A stretch of DNA of 48,146 bases from Chitinophaga pinensis (GTDB lineage: Bacteria; Bacteroidota; Bacteroidia; Chitinophagales; Chitinophagaceae). Below the pieces are notes generated by a model. The model was not told where the DNA came from and did no database searches. It saw only the letters and a list, made by a program, of their open reading frames with translations. Within the stretch, counting starts at the first letter, position 1; the number at the start of each line of letters is the position of its first letter. Shown here in pieces: positions 8,915 through 16,828 of the stretch. Position numbers and translations under genes: made by a program. Where the stretch lies: assembly GCA_945860605.1 (NCBI GenBank), contig CAMAQL010000007.1:1-48146 (forward strand), read 5' to 3'.

Positions 8915-8929
8915 TAAGGCCAGGCCTTA
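8915..8929. repeat. Palindrome between exbB and exbD
   Basis: TAAGGCC-A-GGCCTTA is a perfect inverted repeat around a single central base, in the 45-base gap between the exbB stop and the first exbD start. As RNA it could form a short stem of about five pairs. There is no T-tract after it, so it is not a normal terminator. Confidence 0.5.
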
Positions 8930-8938
8930 ATGAATGAT

Positions 8939-9796
8939 TTATTTATAATTCGCTGCGAAGCTTTGAGTCAAAGTAAATCCAGACTCATCGATTCCGTAAG
9001 TGATACCATCAATACTAGTAGTAAATACGTTGTACATAATGATTGCTACAGCAGAAGTACCAATACCTAATGCAGTATTGTACAATGCCTCAGAGATACC
9101 TTGAGACAATTCACGTGCAGCTTCACCACCACCTTCTTCACCTAATTTAGAGAAAGAACGAATCATACCTAATACCGTACCGAACAAACCTAATAAGGTT
9201 GCAACCGATGCGATGGTAGATAAGAAAACTAAGTTCTTTTCTAACATTGGTAATTCCAATGCAGTTGCTTCTTCGATTTCTTTTTGAATGTTCAATACTT
9301 TTTGATCAGTATCTAATTCTGTATTTGTAATCATCTCCTTGTACTTAGTCAATCCAGATTTCATTACATTACCTACAGAACCTTTTTGCTTATCACATGC
9401 AGCCAAAGCTTTATCCACTTCTTTATTCGCTAAATGGAATTGGATTTGACGAATGAACTCTGTAATGTTACCATTTCCAGAAGCTTTTTTGATCGTCATT
9501 AATCTTTCGATTACGAAAGTTAAAACAATCAATAAACAACCAATTAAAATAGGTACTACGATACCACCCTCATACATTTTTGTAATTGAACCTATTGGTC
9601 CTTTGTGCGCTGGCCAGAAACCACCACTTGGATCAGGGTTAGTGAAATTACTTGCGTTACCTAGAAAAAAACGCCAGATTACGTAGCCTGTTACGATACA
9701 AGCTAGTGGTGCTAAGGATGCAAACAAGTTACCGCCTTTTTTCGGTGCAGCTTGTTTTGAAGCAGCAGTTGCAGTTGGTTTAGATAAATCAGCCAT
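8939..9796 (-). CDS. exbB: MotA/TolQ/ExbB proton-channel family protein
   Basis: This 285-residue protein is the channel subunit of the ExbB-ExbD-TonB motor. After a basic N-terminus with a membrane helix (about 27-45), a second helix (about 77-97) leads into the cytoplasmic domain (98-185), followed by two long helices (about 187-213 and 235-260). The conserved parts are ASVATLLGLFGTVLGMIRSF and the following SEALYNTALGIGTSAVAI, which line the proton path in the family. The extra N-terminal helix relative to E. coli ExbB is usual in Bacteroidota. It heads the exbB-exbD-exbD-tonB cluster; the 239-base region upstream would hold the promoter. Confidence 0.95.
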   Translation of the reverse strand: MADLSKPTATAASKQAAPKKGGNLFASLAPLACIVTGYVIWRFFLGNASNFTNPDPSGGFWPAHKGPIGSITKMYEGGIVVPILIGCLLIVLTFVIERLMTIKKASGNGNITEFIRQIQFHLANKEVDKALAACDKQKGSVGNVMKSGLTKYKEMITNTELDTDQKVLNIQKEIEEATALELPMLEKNLVFLSTIASVATLLGLFGTVLGMIRSFSKLGEEGGGEAARELSQGISEALYNTALGIGTSAVAIIMYNVFTTSIDGITYGIDESGFTLTQSFAANYK

Positions 9797-10035
9797 GATT
9801 CAATTGATTTTTGGTTTTAAATTAAATTTATATAAAAGTGATTTAATCTTAGAGACTATAGCTAATTTTTTGAAAAATCTTAACAATTCAGTTTCTAAGG
9901 GCTTACAAAATAAGTAAATTATTGATTGAAACAATTTTAAGGACATTTTTTTTAAGTAAATAAATGATTAACAAAAAAATTACCCTGAAATGAATATATT
10001 TAGGGACGTTTTTCAAAAAACAATAATTATATAAT
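9797..10035. other. AT-rich divergent intergenic region
   Basis: This 239-base gap separates exbB (minus) from the metalloprotease gene (plus) and must hold both promoters. The best minus-strand candidate is TTATTTTG (9913-9906), with ATTG 18 bases further upstream, which has one mismatch to the -7 consensus. I see no convincing plus-strand promoter, no hairpin and no small gene. Confidence 0.4.
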
Positions 10036-12552
10036 ATGAAAAAAAACCTAGCGATCATTAGTCTTTGTGTCATGATGACGGGCCTTGTAAATGCCCAAAG
10101 ACCTTTACCACCCGTGGCCATGACGGACACAAGTGCTGCAGCAGGCGCAAAAAAAGAGCTCCCTGCAAAAACAGGCCCTAACTCCTTTAAGGAATTCATC
10201 ACCAAGAAGGCTGTAACCCAAAAAGGGGTCTTTACAGTGCACCTTCAAGACGATAAGTTCTACTTTGATATCCAAGACAGCCTTTTGGGTAGAGAGCTCA
10301 TTGCTGTTACGCGTTATTCGAAAGTGGCTGGTGGCGCTAGAAAATATGGCGGTGAGCAAGTCAACGAGCAAACAATCCAATTCGAAAAAGGGCCTAATAA
10401 CCGTATTTTCATGCGTGTGGTATCCCTAATTAGTAGGGCGGATTCTACCCAAACCATTGCAAAAGCAGTTAAAAACTCTTATTTAGATCCTATTGTAGCT
10501 GCTTTTGACGTAAAAGCTTATGGAAAAGACTCCTCTAGTTCAATTATTGACGTAACTGACTTCTTTAAAGGAGACAACCAAGCCGTTAGTTTGAGCAGTT
10601 TTGAGAAGAGAAACTTTAACCTATCTGGACTTGCTTCTGATCGTTCTTATATTGAAACTATCAAGGCTTACCCTATTAATATAGAGGTTAAAACGGTAAA
10701 AACTTACAATGCTAGTTCTCCAATGCCAGGCAGTCCTGCAGGTGGGAGCTTTATCCCAGCAGCTGCAAACGCTGGTGCTGTTACATTTGAATTGAATACA
10801 TCCATCTTATTGTTGCCTAAAACACCAATGGGACGTCGTTTATTTGACTCAAGAGTGGGTTATTTTGCAGATAATTTTGTGGAATACTCTGATGACCAAC
10901 AAAAAGTAAAAAATCAAGTTTTTGCTGTTCGTTATCGTTTAGAGCCAAAGCCTCAAGACCTAGAAAAATATAAAAGAGGCGAATTAGTAGAGCCGATCAA
11001 ACCAATTATTTATTATGTGGATCCTGCAACGCCTAAAAAATGGGTGCCATATTTGATCGCTGGTGTAAATGACTGGAATGCAGCATTTGAAAAAGCAGGA
11101 TGGAAAAATGCCATCCAAGGTAAAGAATGGCCTAATGATAGCACGATGAGCTTGGAAGATGCGCGCTTTTCTGTGATTCGTTATTTTGCTTCAGATATTG
11201 AAAATGCATATGGTCCTCAAGTGCATGACCCTCGTAGTGGTGAGATTTTAGAAAGCCATGTAGGTTGGTACCACAATGTAATGAGCTTAGTACACGATTG
11301 GTATATGGTGCAAACTGCTGCAGTTGATCCAGCAGCGAGAAAAATGAATTTTGATGATGAATTAATGGGGAATTTAATTCGTTTTGTATCCTCTCATGAA
11401 ATTGGTCACACTATAGGATTGAGACATAATATGGGTAGTTCAAGTAAAACGCCAGTAGAAAAATTGAGAGATAAAACTTGGGTAGAAGCAAATGGTCACA
11501 CTGCCTCTATCATGGACTATGCTCGCTTTAACTATGTGGCTCAGCCCGAAGATAAGATTGCACAATCTGGATTATTCCCAAGAATAGGTGACTATGATAA
11601 ATGGGCAATTCAGTGGGGTTACACTTACACTGGTGAAAATGATGCACAAGAAGATCGCAAGATCAATAACAAATGGATTATTGATAATTTAAGCAAGAAC
11701 CCAAGAGTATGGTTTGGTGGCGAAGGTCGAAATGATGACCCAAGAGCTCAAACCGAAGACTTAGGTGATAATTCAATGTTGGCAAGTGAATATGGTATTA
11801 AGAATTTGAAAAGAATCTTAGTGAACTTACCAGAGTGGACCAAGGAAGAAGGTGATCGTTATGAAAACTTAAGTCAAATGTATGGTCAAGTAGTTGGTCA
11901 ATTTAGCAGATACATGGGCCACGTGTTAAGAAATGTGGGTGGTGTTCAAGAAACATTTAAAAGTGTAGAAGAAAAAGGGGATGTGTATACACCAACAACT
12001 GTTGCGTTACAAAAACAAGCAATGCAATTTTTCCATACACAATTATTTACTACACCTAAGTGGTTATTGGATGCATCTATCTTAAATAAGTTTGCAAATC
12101 CAGTAAGTAATGAGCGCGTGCAATCTACTCAAACAAGTATTTTAAAATCATTGTTAGATAAAAACAGATTGTATCGTATCACCACAAGTCAAACAAGATT
12201 TGGTGCAAGTTCTTATGCATTGAATGAGATGATGGATGATTTAAGAAAAGGTTTATTCAGTGATGTAAGCAAGGCAGATATCTATCGTAGAAATTTACAA
12301 AAAACATTTGTGAGTCAATTAGACGAAATGCTTAACCCATCTAGTTCAGCAGCATCATCTGCTATCGGGATTCGTTTGGGCGCACCAAGTGCAGATGTAG
12401 AAAATACAGATGTGGTATCTGAAGCAAAAGCACAATTGAAAAAACTTTCTGCTTCATTGCAAGCTGCTAAAGCATCTGCTACAGAAGCAACTGCAGTAAA
12501 TCATATCAATGACTTACAAGACAGAATCAAGCAAGCATTGGATCCTAAATAA
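10036..12552 (+). CDS. Secreted zinc metalloprotease of the DUF5117/DUF5118/DUF4953 type
   Basis: The 838-residue protein has a signal peptide (1-20, ending GLVNAQ), a small DUF5118-like segment (about 50-80, ending TVHLQDDKFYFDI), a DUF5117-like beta-rich domain (about 85-300) and a catalytic domain. The zinc motif HEIGHTIGLRH is a full metzincin HExxHxxGxxH (His454, Glu455, His458, His464), and a Met-turn SIMDY follows with Met493, so the active site looks intact. The export signal places it in the periplasm or outside the cell. The biological substrate of this family is not established. It stands alone: the upstream gene is divergent and the downstream gene convergent, with a strong terminator between. 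Confidence 0.92.
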   Translation: MKKNLAIISLCVMMTGLVNAQRPLPPVAMTDTSAAAGAKKELPAKTGPNSFKEFITKKAVTQKGVFTVHLQDDKFYFDIQDSLLGRELIAVTRYSKVAGGARKYGGEQVNEQTIQFEKGPNNRIFMRVVSLISRADSTQTIAKAVKNSYLDPIVAAFDVKAYGKDSSSSIIDVTDFFKGDNQAVSLSSFEKRNFNLSGLASDRSYIETIKAYPINIEVKTVKTYNASSPMPGSPAGGSFIPAAANAGAVTFELNTSILLLPKTPMGRRLFDSRVGYFADNFVEYSDDQQKVKNQVFAVRYRLEPKPQDLEKYKRGELVEPIKPIIYYVDPATPKKWVPYLIAGVNDWNAAFEKAGWKNAIQGKEWPNDSTMSLEDARFSVIRYFASDIENAYGPQVHDPRSGEILESHVGWYHNVMSLVHDWYMVQTAAVDPAARKMNFDDELMGNLIRFVSSHEIGHTIGLRHNMGSSSKTPVEKLRDKTWVEANGHTASIMDYARFNYVAQPEDKIAQSGLFPRIGDYDKWAIQWGYTYTGENDAQEDRKINNKWIIDNLSKNPRVWFGGEGRNDDPRAQTEDLGDNSMLASEYGIKNLKRILVNLPEWTKEEGDRYENLSQMYGQVVGQFSRYMGHVLRNVGGVQETFKSVEEKGDVYTPTTVALQKQAMQFFHTQLFTTPKWLLDASILNKFANPVSNERVQSTQTSILKSLLDKNRLYRITTSQTRFGASSYALNEMMDDLRKGLFSDVSKADIYRRNLQKTFVSQLDEMLNPSSSAASSAIGIRLGAPSADVENTDVVSEAKAQLKKLSASLQAAKASATEATAVNHINDLQDRIKQALDPK

Positions 12553-12600
12553 GAATTATAAAATGAATTAGCTTGTCTAATTGATTTAGCTACTCTAATT

Positions 12601-12634
12601 AAAAACGCCTCCAAATTTTGGAGGCGTTTTTTTT
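12601..12634. terminator. Bidirectional intrinsic terminator
   Basis: Arms CGCCTCCAAA (12606-12615) and TTTGGAGGCG (12617-12626) form a perfect 10-base stem, with A5 before and T8 after it. It serves the plus-strand metalloprotease gene and overlaps the stop codon region of the convergent minus-strand permease (stop at 12635-12633). Confidence 0.92.
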
Positions 12635-13913
12635 ATTCGTATCTCAATGCATCAATTGGGTTTAATGCAGCTGCTTTCATGGCGGGATAAATCCCTGCTG
12701 CCAATCCAACCCCAGAACAAATAACAATACCTGTAATCACCCAGAACCAAGGAATAACAAATCCCGTGCTCAATACCACACTAAATATATTTCCAACCAG
12801 TACCCCTAATAAGATACCAAATACCGCACCCAATAAACTAATGATGACACTTTCAAATAAAAATTGTCGACGCACGTCTTTTCGCTTTCCACCTAATGCC
12901 TTGATCAATCCCACTTCTCTTGTTCTTTCATTCACAGCAACCAACATAATATTCATCAAGCCTATTGCAGCACCAATTAAGGTAATCATTCCAATGGCAC
13001 CAGCGGCGCCACTAATACCTGCTAAAAAACCAATGAACAATTGAGCAAACTTATCGCTCTTGTCTATGATAAAATTATCTGACTCTGTTGGAATTAATTT
13101 TCTTGCTTTTCTCATCTGCAACATCGCTTCGTCAATGGCAGGTTCTAGTTCAACAACATTGTTTACCGCCACACCTAATTGATAAGAAGGATTGCTGTTC
13201 TGATACTGACGTACATTCTTCAATGAAGTCACTACAATATCATCCTGTCTTAGCATCGCACTAGATCCCTTTGCTTTTAATAAGCCAATGACACGATACG
13301 GTTTACCCTGAACTAAAATAATTTTATCAATACTTTTTTGTGAATTTTTAGGGAATAATTTTGTGGCCACACTGCTACCAATCATACAAACATTGCGTCC
13401 CGATTGGAGGTCCACTGCGTTTAGGTTTCTACCCACTGCAAGTTGGTAGCCATTGACTGCTAAATAATTTTCATCTGCACCCCACATGCCAATCTGTGGA
13501 TTCGTTTTTAAATTTTTATAGACTATCTCATTGCCCCCACTTGCTCTTCTGTACACACTTACCTGGGCTCTATTAAAACTATAATTATTTTTAAAATACT
13601 GCGACTCTTCCAATTTAAATGGCTTGTCTAAATTTGATTTTTTTTCTTTCTGTCCTTTCTTAGTTTTAGAAAATTCCTCGTCCTGTGGCGGCCCACCCAT
13701 TCTTGCATTCATTTCCTTATAACGTATTGTAAATGCGTTCGCCCCCATGAAAGAGAAATTCTCTTTTAAACTTTGGTTCATTGCAGAGATGGCCGTAATA
13801 ATGCCTATGAGCGCCATGATACCAAAAGCAATAATTGCTACGGTAATACTAGTTCTAAGCTTATTGCCCTTTACGGTGCGCCAAGCCAATATAAATGAGT
13901 CCTGTAAGGTCAT
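12633..13913 (-). CDS. MacB/FtsX-type ABC transporter permease without its ATPase
   Basis: This 426-residue protein has the MacB layout: a first membrane helix (about 21-43, TSITVAIIAFGIMALIGIIT), a large periplasmic domain (about 50-300) and three C-terminal helices in the FtsX domain (about 305-420), with the family motif NERTREVGLIKALGGKRKDV. Family members move lipoproteins, peptides or drugs, or transmit force across the membrane. The protein is complete, but no ABC ATPase gene is adjacent, so the partner must be encoded elsewhere. It lies 79 bases downstream of nuoN in the same direction; that gap has two hairpin-forming inverted repeats and no standard terminator, so partial read-through from nuo is possible. 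Confidence 0.9.
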   Translation of the reverse strand: MTLQDSFILAWRTVKGNKLRTSITVAIIAFGIMALIGIITAISAMNQSLKENFSFMGANAFTIRYKEMNARMGGPPQDEEFSKTKKGQKEKKSNLDKPFKLEESQYFKNNYSFNRAQVSVYRRASGGNEIVYKNLKTNPQIGMWGADENYLAVNGYQLAVGRNLNAVDLQSGRNVCMIGSSVATKLFPKNSQKSIDKIILVQGKPYRVIGLLKAKGSSAMLRQDDIVVTSLKNVRQYQNSNPSYQLGVAVNNVVELEPAIDEAMLQMRKARKLIPTESDNFIIDKSDKFAQLFIGFLAGISGAAGAIGMITLIGAAIGLMNIMLVAVNERTREVGLIKALGGKRKDVRRQFLFESVIISLLGAVFGILLGVLVGNIFSVVLSTGFVIPWFWVITGIVICSGVGLAAGIYPAMKAAALNPIDALRYE

Positions 13914-13924
13914 AAATTCTTTTT

Positions 13925-13949
13925 ATCTGTACCTAAAGGTAGTACAGAT
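13925..13949. repeat. Inverted repeat bracketing a -7-like box before the permease gene
   Basis: Arms ATCTGTAC (13925-13932) and GTACAGAT (13942-13949) are perfectly complementary. On the minus strand the spacer includes TACCTTTA, one base from the TAnnTTTG -7 consensus, 20 bases before the permease ATG at 13913. It could be an operator over a promoter, or a leader hairpin. Confidence 0.5.
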
Positions 13950-13957
13950 TAAATAAG

Positions 13958-13975
13958 GTGCCTCCTTATAGGCAC
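13958..13975. repeat. Second hairpin repeat downstream of nuoN
   Basis: Arms GTGCCT (13958-13963) and AGGCAC (13970-13975) flank a 6-base loop, just past the nuoN stop codon (13993). On the minus strand no run of T follows, so it is not a standard terminator; it may protect the 3' end of the nuo transcript. Confidence 0.45.
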
Positions 13976-13992
13976 ATCTATTTGAGGAACGG

Positions 13993-15378
13993 CTAAAAGT
14001 AAAGATAAGAGAGGAATACATTGGGTAAAATACCGAGTCCTAGTATCAAAATTGCAAAAACAAGCAATTTATACTTATAGGACTGCTCCATTTCATGTAT
14101 TGCAGGTTCGCCTTCGGAAAAATACATTGCTTGAATCAATTTGAAATAATAGTAGATACTAATAGCAGCAAAAAGAATCGCTACAACCACCAGCCAAAGC
14201 CCAATGCCTGATTGAACCGCAGCGTTAAGCATATAATACTTGGCAAAGAATCCTCCAGTAAGTGGAATGCCTGCTAATGACATTAAGAACAGGGTAGTCA
14301 TGCCTGCTAGTAATGGTTCTTTTTTAGCTAAGCCATTGAATGCTTCAAAACTATAGTCTTTCATTTTAATCAATACCCCAAATAAGCCAATACTTGCAAT
14401 TGAATAAGCCATGATATAAAGTAGGATGCCTTCGTTGGCAAAATTATTAGGACCATATAAGGCAAAAAGCATAAAACCAACTTGAGCAATACTTGAATAG
14501 GCCAACATGCGTTTTACACTGCGCTGAAAAACAGCAGTAATATTTCCTACAAATAAAGTGGAGATTAAAACAAAAGTCAATAATAATTCCCAAGCATAGC
14601 CTAGTGCTTTAAATTGACTATGAAACAAGACCACAAATGCAATGATTGCAGTGGCTTTAACAATCGTTGCCATAAAAGAAGTAAACACGGTTGGTGCACC
14701 ATCATACACGTCTGGTGTCCAAAAATGAAACGGCGCAGCAGAAACCTTAAAGTTAAAAGAAACAAAAATTAAAATTAACCCGGCAGATTGCATGAGCTGT
14801 TCTCTCACCATGCCTGTTGCAGGATTCACGCTTGGATTAAGCAATTGGAATGTACCAGTTGCTCCGTATATAAAAGTGATGCCTAATAAAAATATACCTG
14901 TGGAAAAGGCGCCCATTAAAAAATATTTCAAAGCAGCTTCGTTGCTGTTCAGGTTCTTCTTGTCTGAACCAGTTAAAATGTACAATGGGATAGATAAAAT
15001 TTCAATACCTATAAATAACATTAATAAATTATTGAAAGAGGTCAGGATACTTGCGCCGCATAATACAAAGAAAAATAAGGCATAAAAATCTGCTGCATGA
15101 TTTCCGATTTTTGCAATCTCATCTCCATTCAACCATACATACAAAAAAGTTAAAATAAATAAAATGGTATTCACATATAATCCAAACTGCGTGAATGAAA
15201 GCAACCCCTTATAATCCACTGGAATGGTATAGATGCCGTTTAATTGTAAGACATTGGCTACAATTAACGCCAATAATCCTGCCAATGCAATGCGTGTATG
15301 CGTCTGCTCGTTGTCAAAGATCCAAGAAGCAAACATCATTATTACACCTAAAAAAGCCGAAGCAATAATTGCGTTCAT
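13993..15378 (-). CDS. nuoN: NADH-quinone oxidoreductase subunit N
   Basis: NuoN is one of the three antiporter-like proton-pumping subunits in the membrane arm of respiratory complex I. The 461-residue protein is almost entirely hydrophobic with about 14 membrane helices. The conserved core includes FSFNFKVSAAPFHFWTPDVYDGAP-type sequence (around 205-230), with the lysine and the HFWTPDVY motif of this family, and KRMLAYSSIAQVGFMLF (around 285-300). The length matches the family. It is the last nuo gene, 15 bases after nuoM. Confidence 0.97.
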   Translation of the reverse strand: MNAIIASAFLGVIMMFASWIFDNEQTHTRIALAGLLALIVANVLQLNGIYTIPVDYKGLLSFTQFGLYVNTILFILTFLYVWLNGDEIAKIGNHAADFYALFFFVLCGASILTSFNNLLMLFIGIEILSIPLYILTGSDKKNLNSNEAALKYFLMGAFSTGIFLLGITFIYGATGTFQLLNPSVNPATGMVREQLMQSAGLILIFVSFNFKVSAAPFHFWTPDVYDGAPTVFTSFMATIVKATAIIAFVVLFHSQFKALGYAWELLLTFVLISTLFVGNITAVFQRSVKRMLAYSSIAQVGFMLFALYGPNNFANEGILLYIMAYSIASIGLFGVLIKMKDYSFEAFNGLAKKEPLLAGMTTLFLMSLAGIPLTGGFFAKYYMLNAAVQSGIGLWLVVVAILFAAISIYYYFKLIQAMYFSEGEPAIHEMEQSYKYKLLVFAILILGLGILPNVFLSYLYF

Positions 15379-15393
15379 TATAAATTCATTTAA

Positions 15394-16815
15394 TTATTTG
15401 ATAAACAATTGTTGTAATGTATCTGAAGTTAAATTAAATAATGGAGCAGGATATACTCCAGAAATAATCACTACAACTAACAATACAATCAATACAAACT
15501 GTGCAGGCACATTTGGAGATTGCATCTTATTCATTTTTTCACTCACTTCGCCATAAGCACATTTTTGTACCATATTCAAAGTATAGATGGCTGCCAAAAC
15601 AACACTTATGCCAGCAGCAGCAGCTATCCAAGGATTGAACTGAAATAAACTATTGAACATTAAAAACTCGCCCACAAATGCATTGGTTAATGGCAATGCG
15701 ATATTGGCGAATGCAAATCCTACAAGCAAAATAGCCAATGTTGGATTTTGTTTAGCAAGACCACCCATCTCTTTTAAAGATCTTGCGCCTGTTTGTTGCT
15801 CTATGATGTCAGCGATGACCCAAAGACCTAATACATTTATTCCGTGTGAAAATAATTGTATCAAAACACCTTGAACACCAATTTGGGTATTGGTAAATAA
15901 AGCAGCACTCATCAAGCCAATATGCGCAATCGATGAGTAAGCAATCAAGCGCTTCATATCATCCTGGCGAATGGCAATAAAAGAAGCATAAAGAATTCCT
16001 ATTACAGAAAGGGTGACAACGAAATTTGAATGCGCGCTAAATGCATCTGGAAACAATGGCATTAACCATCTCATTACACCATATAAACCCATCTTAACCA
16101 TCACCGCACTCAACACCATGGTCACAGCAGTAGGCGATTGTTCATAGGCGTCTGGCTGCCATGTGTGTAATGGGAAGATCGGCATCTTAATGGCAAATGC
16201 AGTAAAGAACAATGCAAATGCAGTCAATTGCTGTCCAGATGATAAAGTAGCTTGTTTAAATGCTTGTATCGCGAAGCTTTGGTCAGCAGTATGCGTGTAT
16301 ACCAAAATGATGCCAATCAACATGAATAAAGATCCTAAGAAAGTATAGATAAAGAATTTAAAAGTCACCGCAACACGCTTCTCTCCCCCCCAAATTGAAC
16401 AAAGAAAATACACTGGAATCAATGCCAATTCCCAGAAAAAATAAAATAACAAGGCATCACCTGCTAAAAACACACCCAGTAATCCTGTTTGTGTAAATAA
16501 CATCAATGATAAAAATTGAGCTCTATTTTTAATTTCATTTTTAGAAGTCGCAATGAATATAGCAGGGAAACTAATCCCTGTCAATAAAAGTAAAATTTTA
16601 GACAAGCCATCTGCTGTTAAAACAAATCTTGCATTGATGCTTGGTATCCAGCTTGCATCAAAATTAGCTGCACCATTGAATGCAATATTCAATGCAAGTG
16701 CTAAGGTTATACCAGTTGATGCAATTGCAATATAATTTGCCTTTTCATTAGGTTTGACAAATAGCAAAATGATTGCTGCGATAAACGGAATAGATAGAAT
16801 TGAAAGTAATACCAT
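15394..16815 (-). CDS. nuoM: NADH-quinone oxidoreductase subunit M
   Basis: The 473-residue antiporter-like subunit of complex I has about 14 membrane helices. Diagnostic stretches are LLFYFFWELALIPVYFL (around 122-138, carrying the conserved glutamate), AFAIKMPIFPLHTWQPDAYEQSP (around 205-230, with the conserved lysine) and DDMKRLIAYSSIAHIGLM (around 282-300). Protons are pumped through this subunit when NADH is oxidised by the peripheral arm. It lies between nuoL and nuoN with gaps of 13 and 15 bases. It is somewhat shorter than E. coli NuoM (509), which is normal in other phyla. Confidence 0.97.
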   Translation of the reverse strand: MVLLSILSIPFIAAIILLFVKPNEKANYIAIASTGITLALALNIAFNGAANFDASWIPSINARFVLTADGLSKILLLLTGISFPAIFIATSKNEIKNRAQFLSLMLFTQTGLLGVFLAGDALLFYFFWELALIPVYFLCSIWGGEKRVAVTFKFFIYTFLGSLFMLIGIILVYTHTADQSFAIQAFKQATLSSGQQLTAFALFFTAFAIKMPIFPLHTWQPDAYEQSPTAVTMVLSAVMVKMGLYGVMRWLMPLFPDAFSAHSNFVVTLSVIGILYASFIAIRQDDMKRLIAYSSIAHIGLMSAALFTNTQIGVQGVLIQLFSHGINVLGLWVIADIIEQQTGARSLKEMGGLAKQNPTLAILLVGFAFANIALPLTNAFVGEFLMFNSLFQFNPWIAAAAGISVVLAAIYTLNMVQKCAYGEVSEKMNKMQSPNVPAQFVLIVLLVVVIISGVYPAPLFNLTSDTLQQLFIK

Positions 16816-16828
16816 TATTGCTAAAAGT

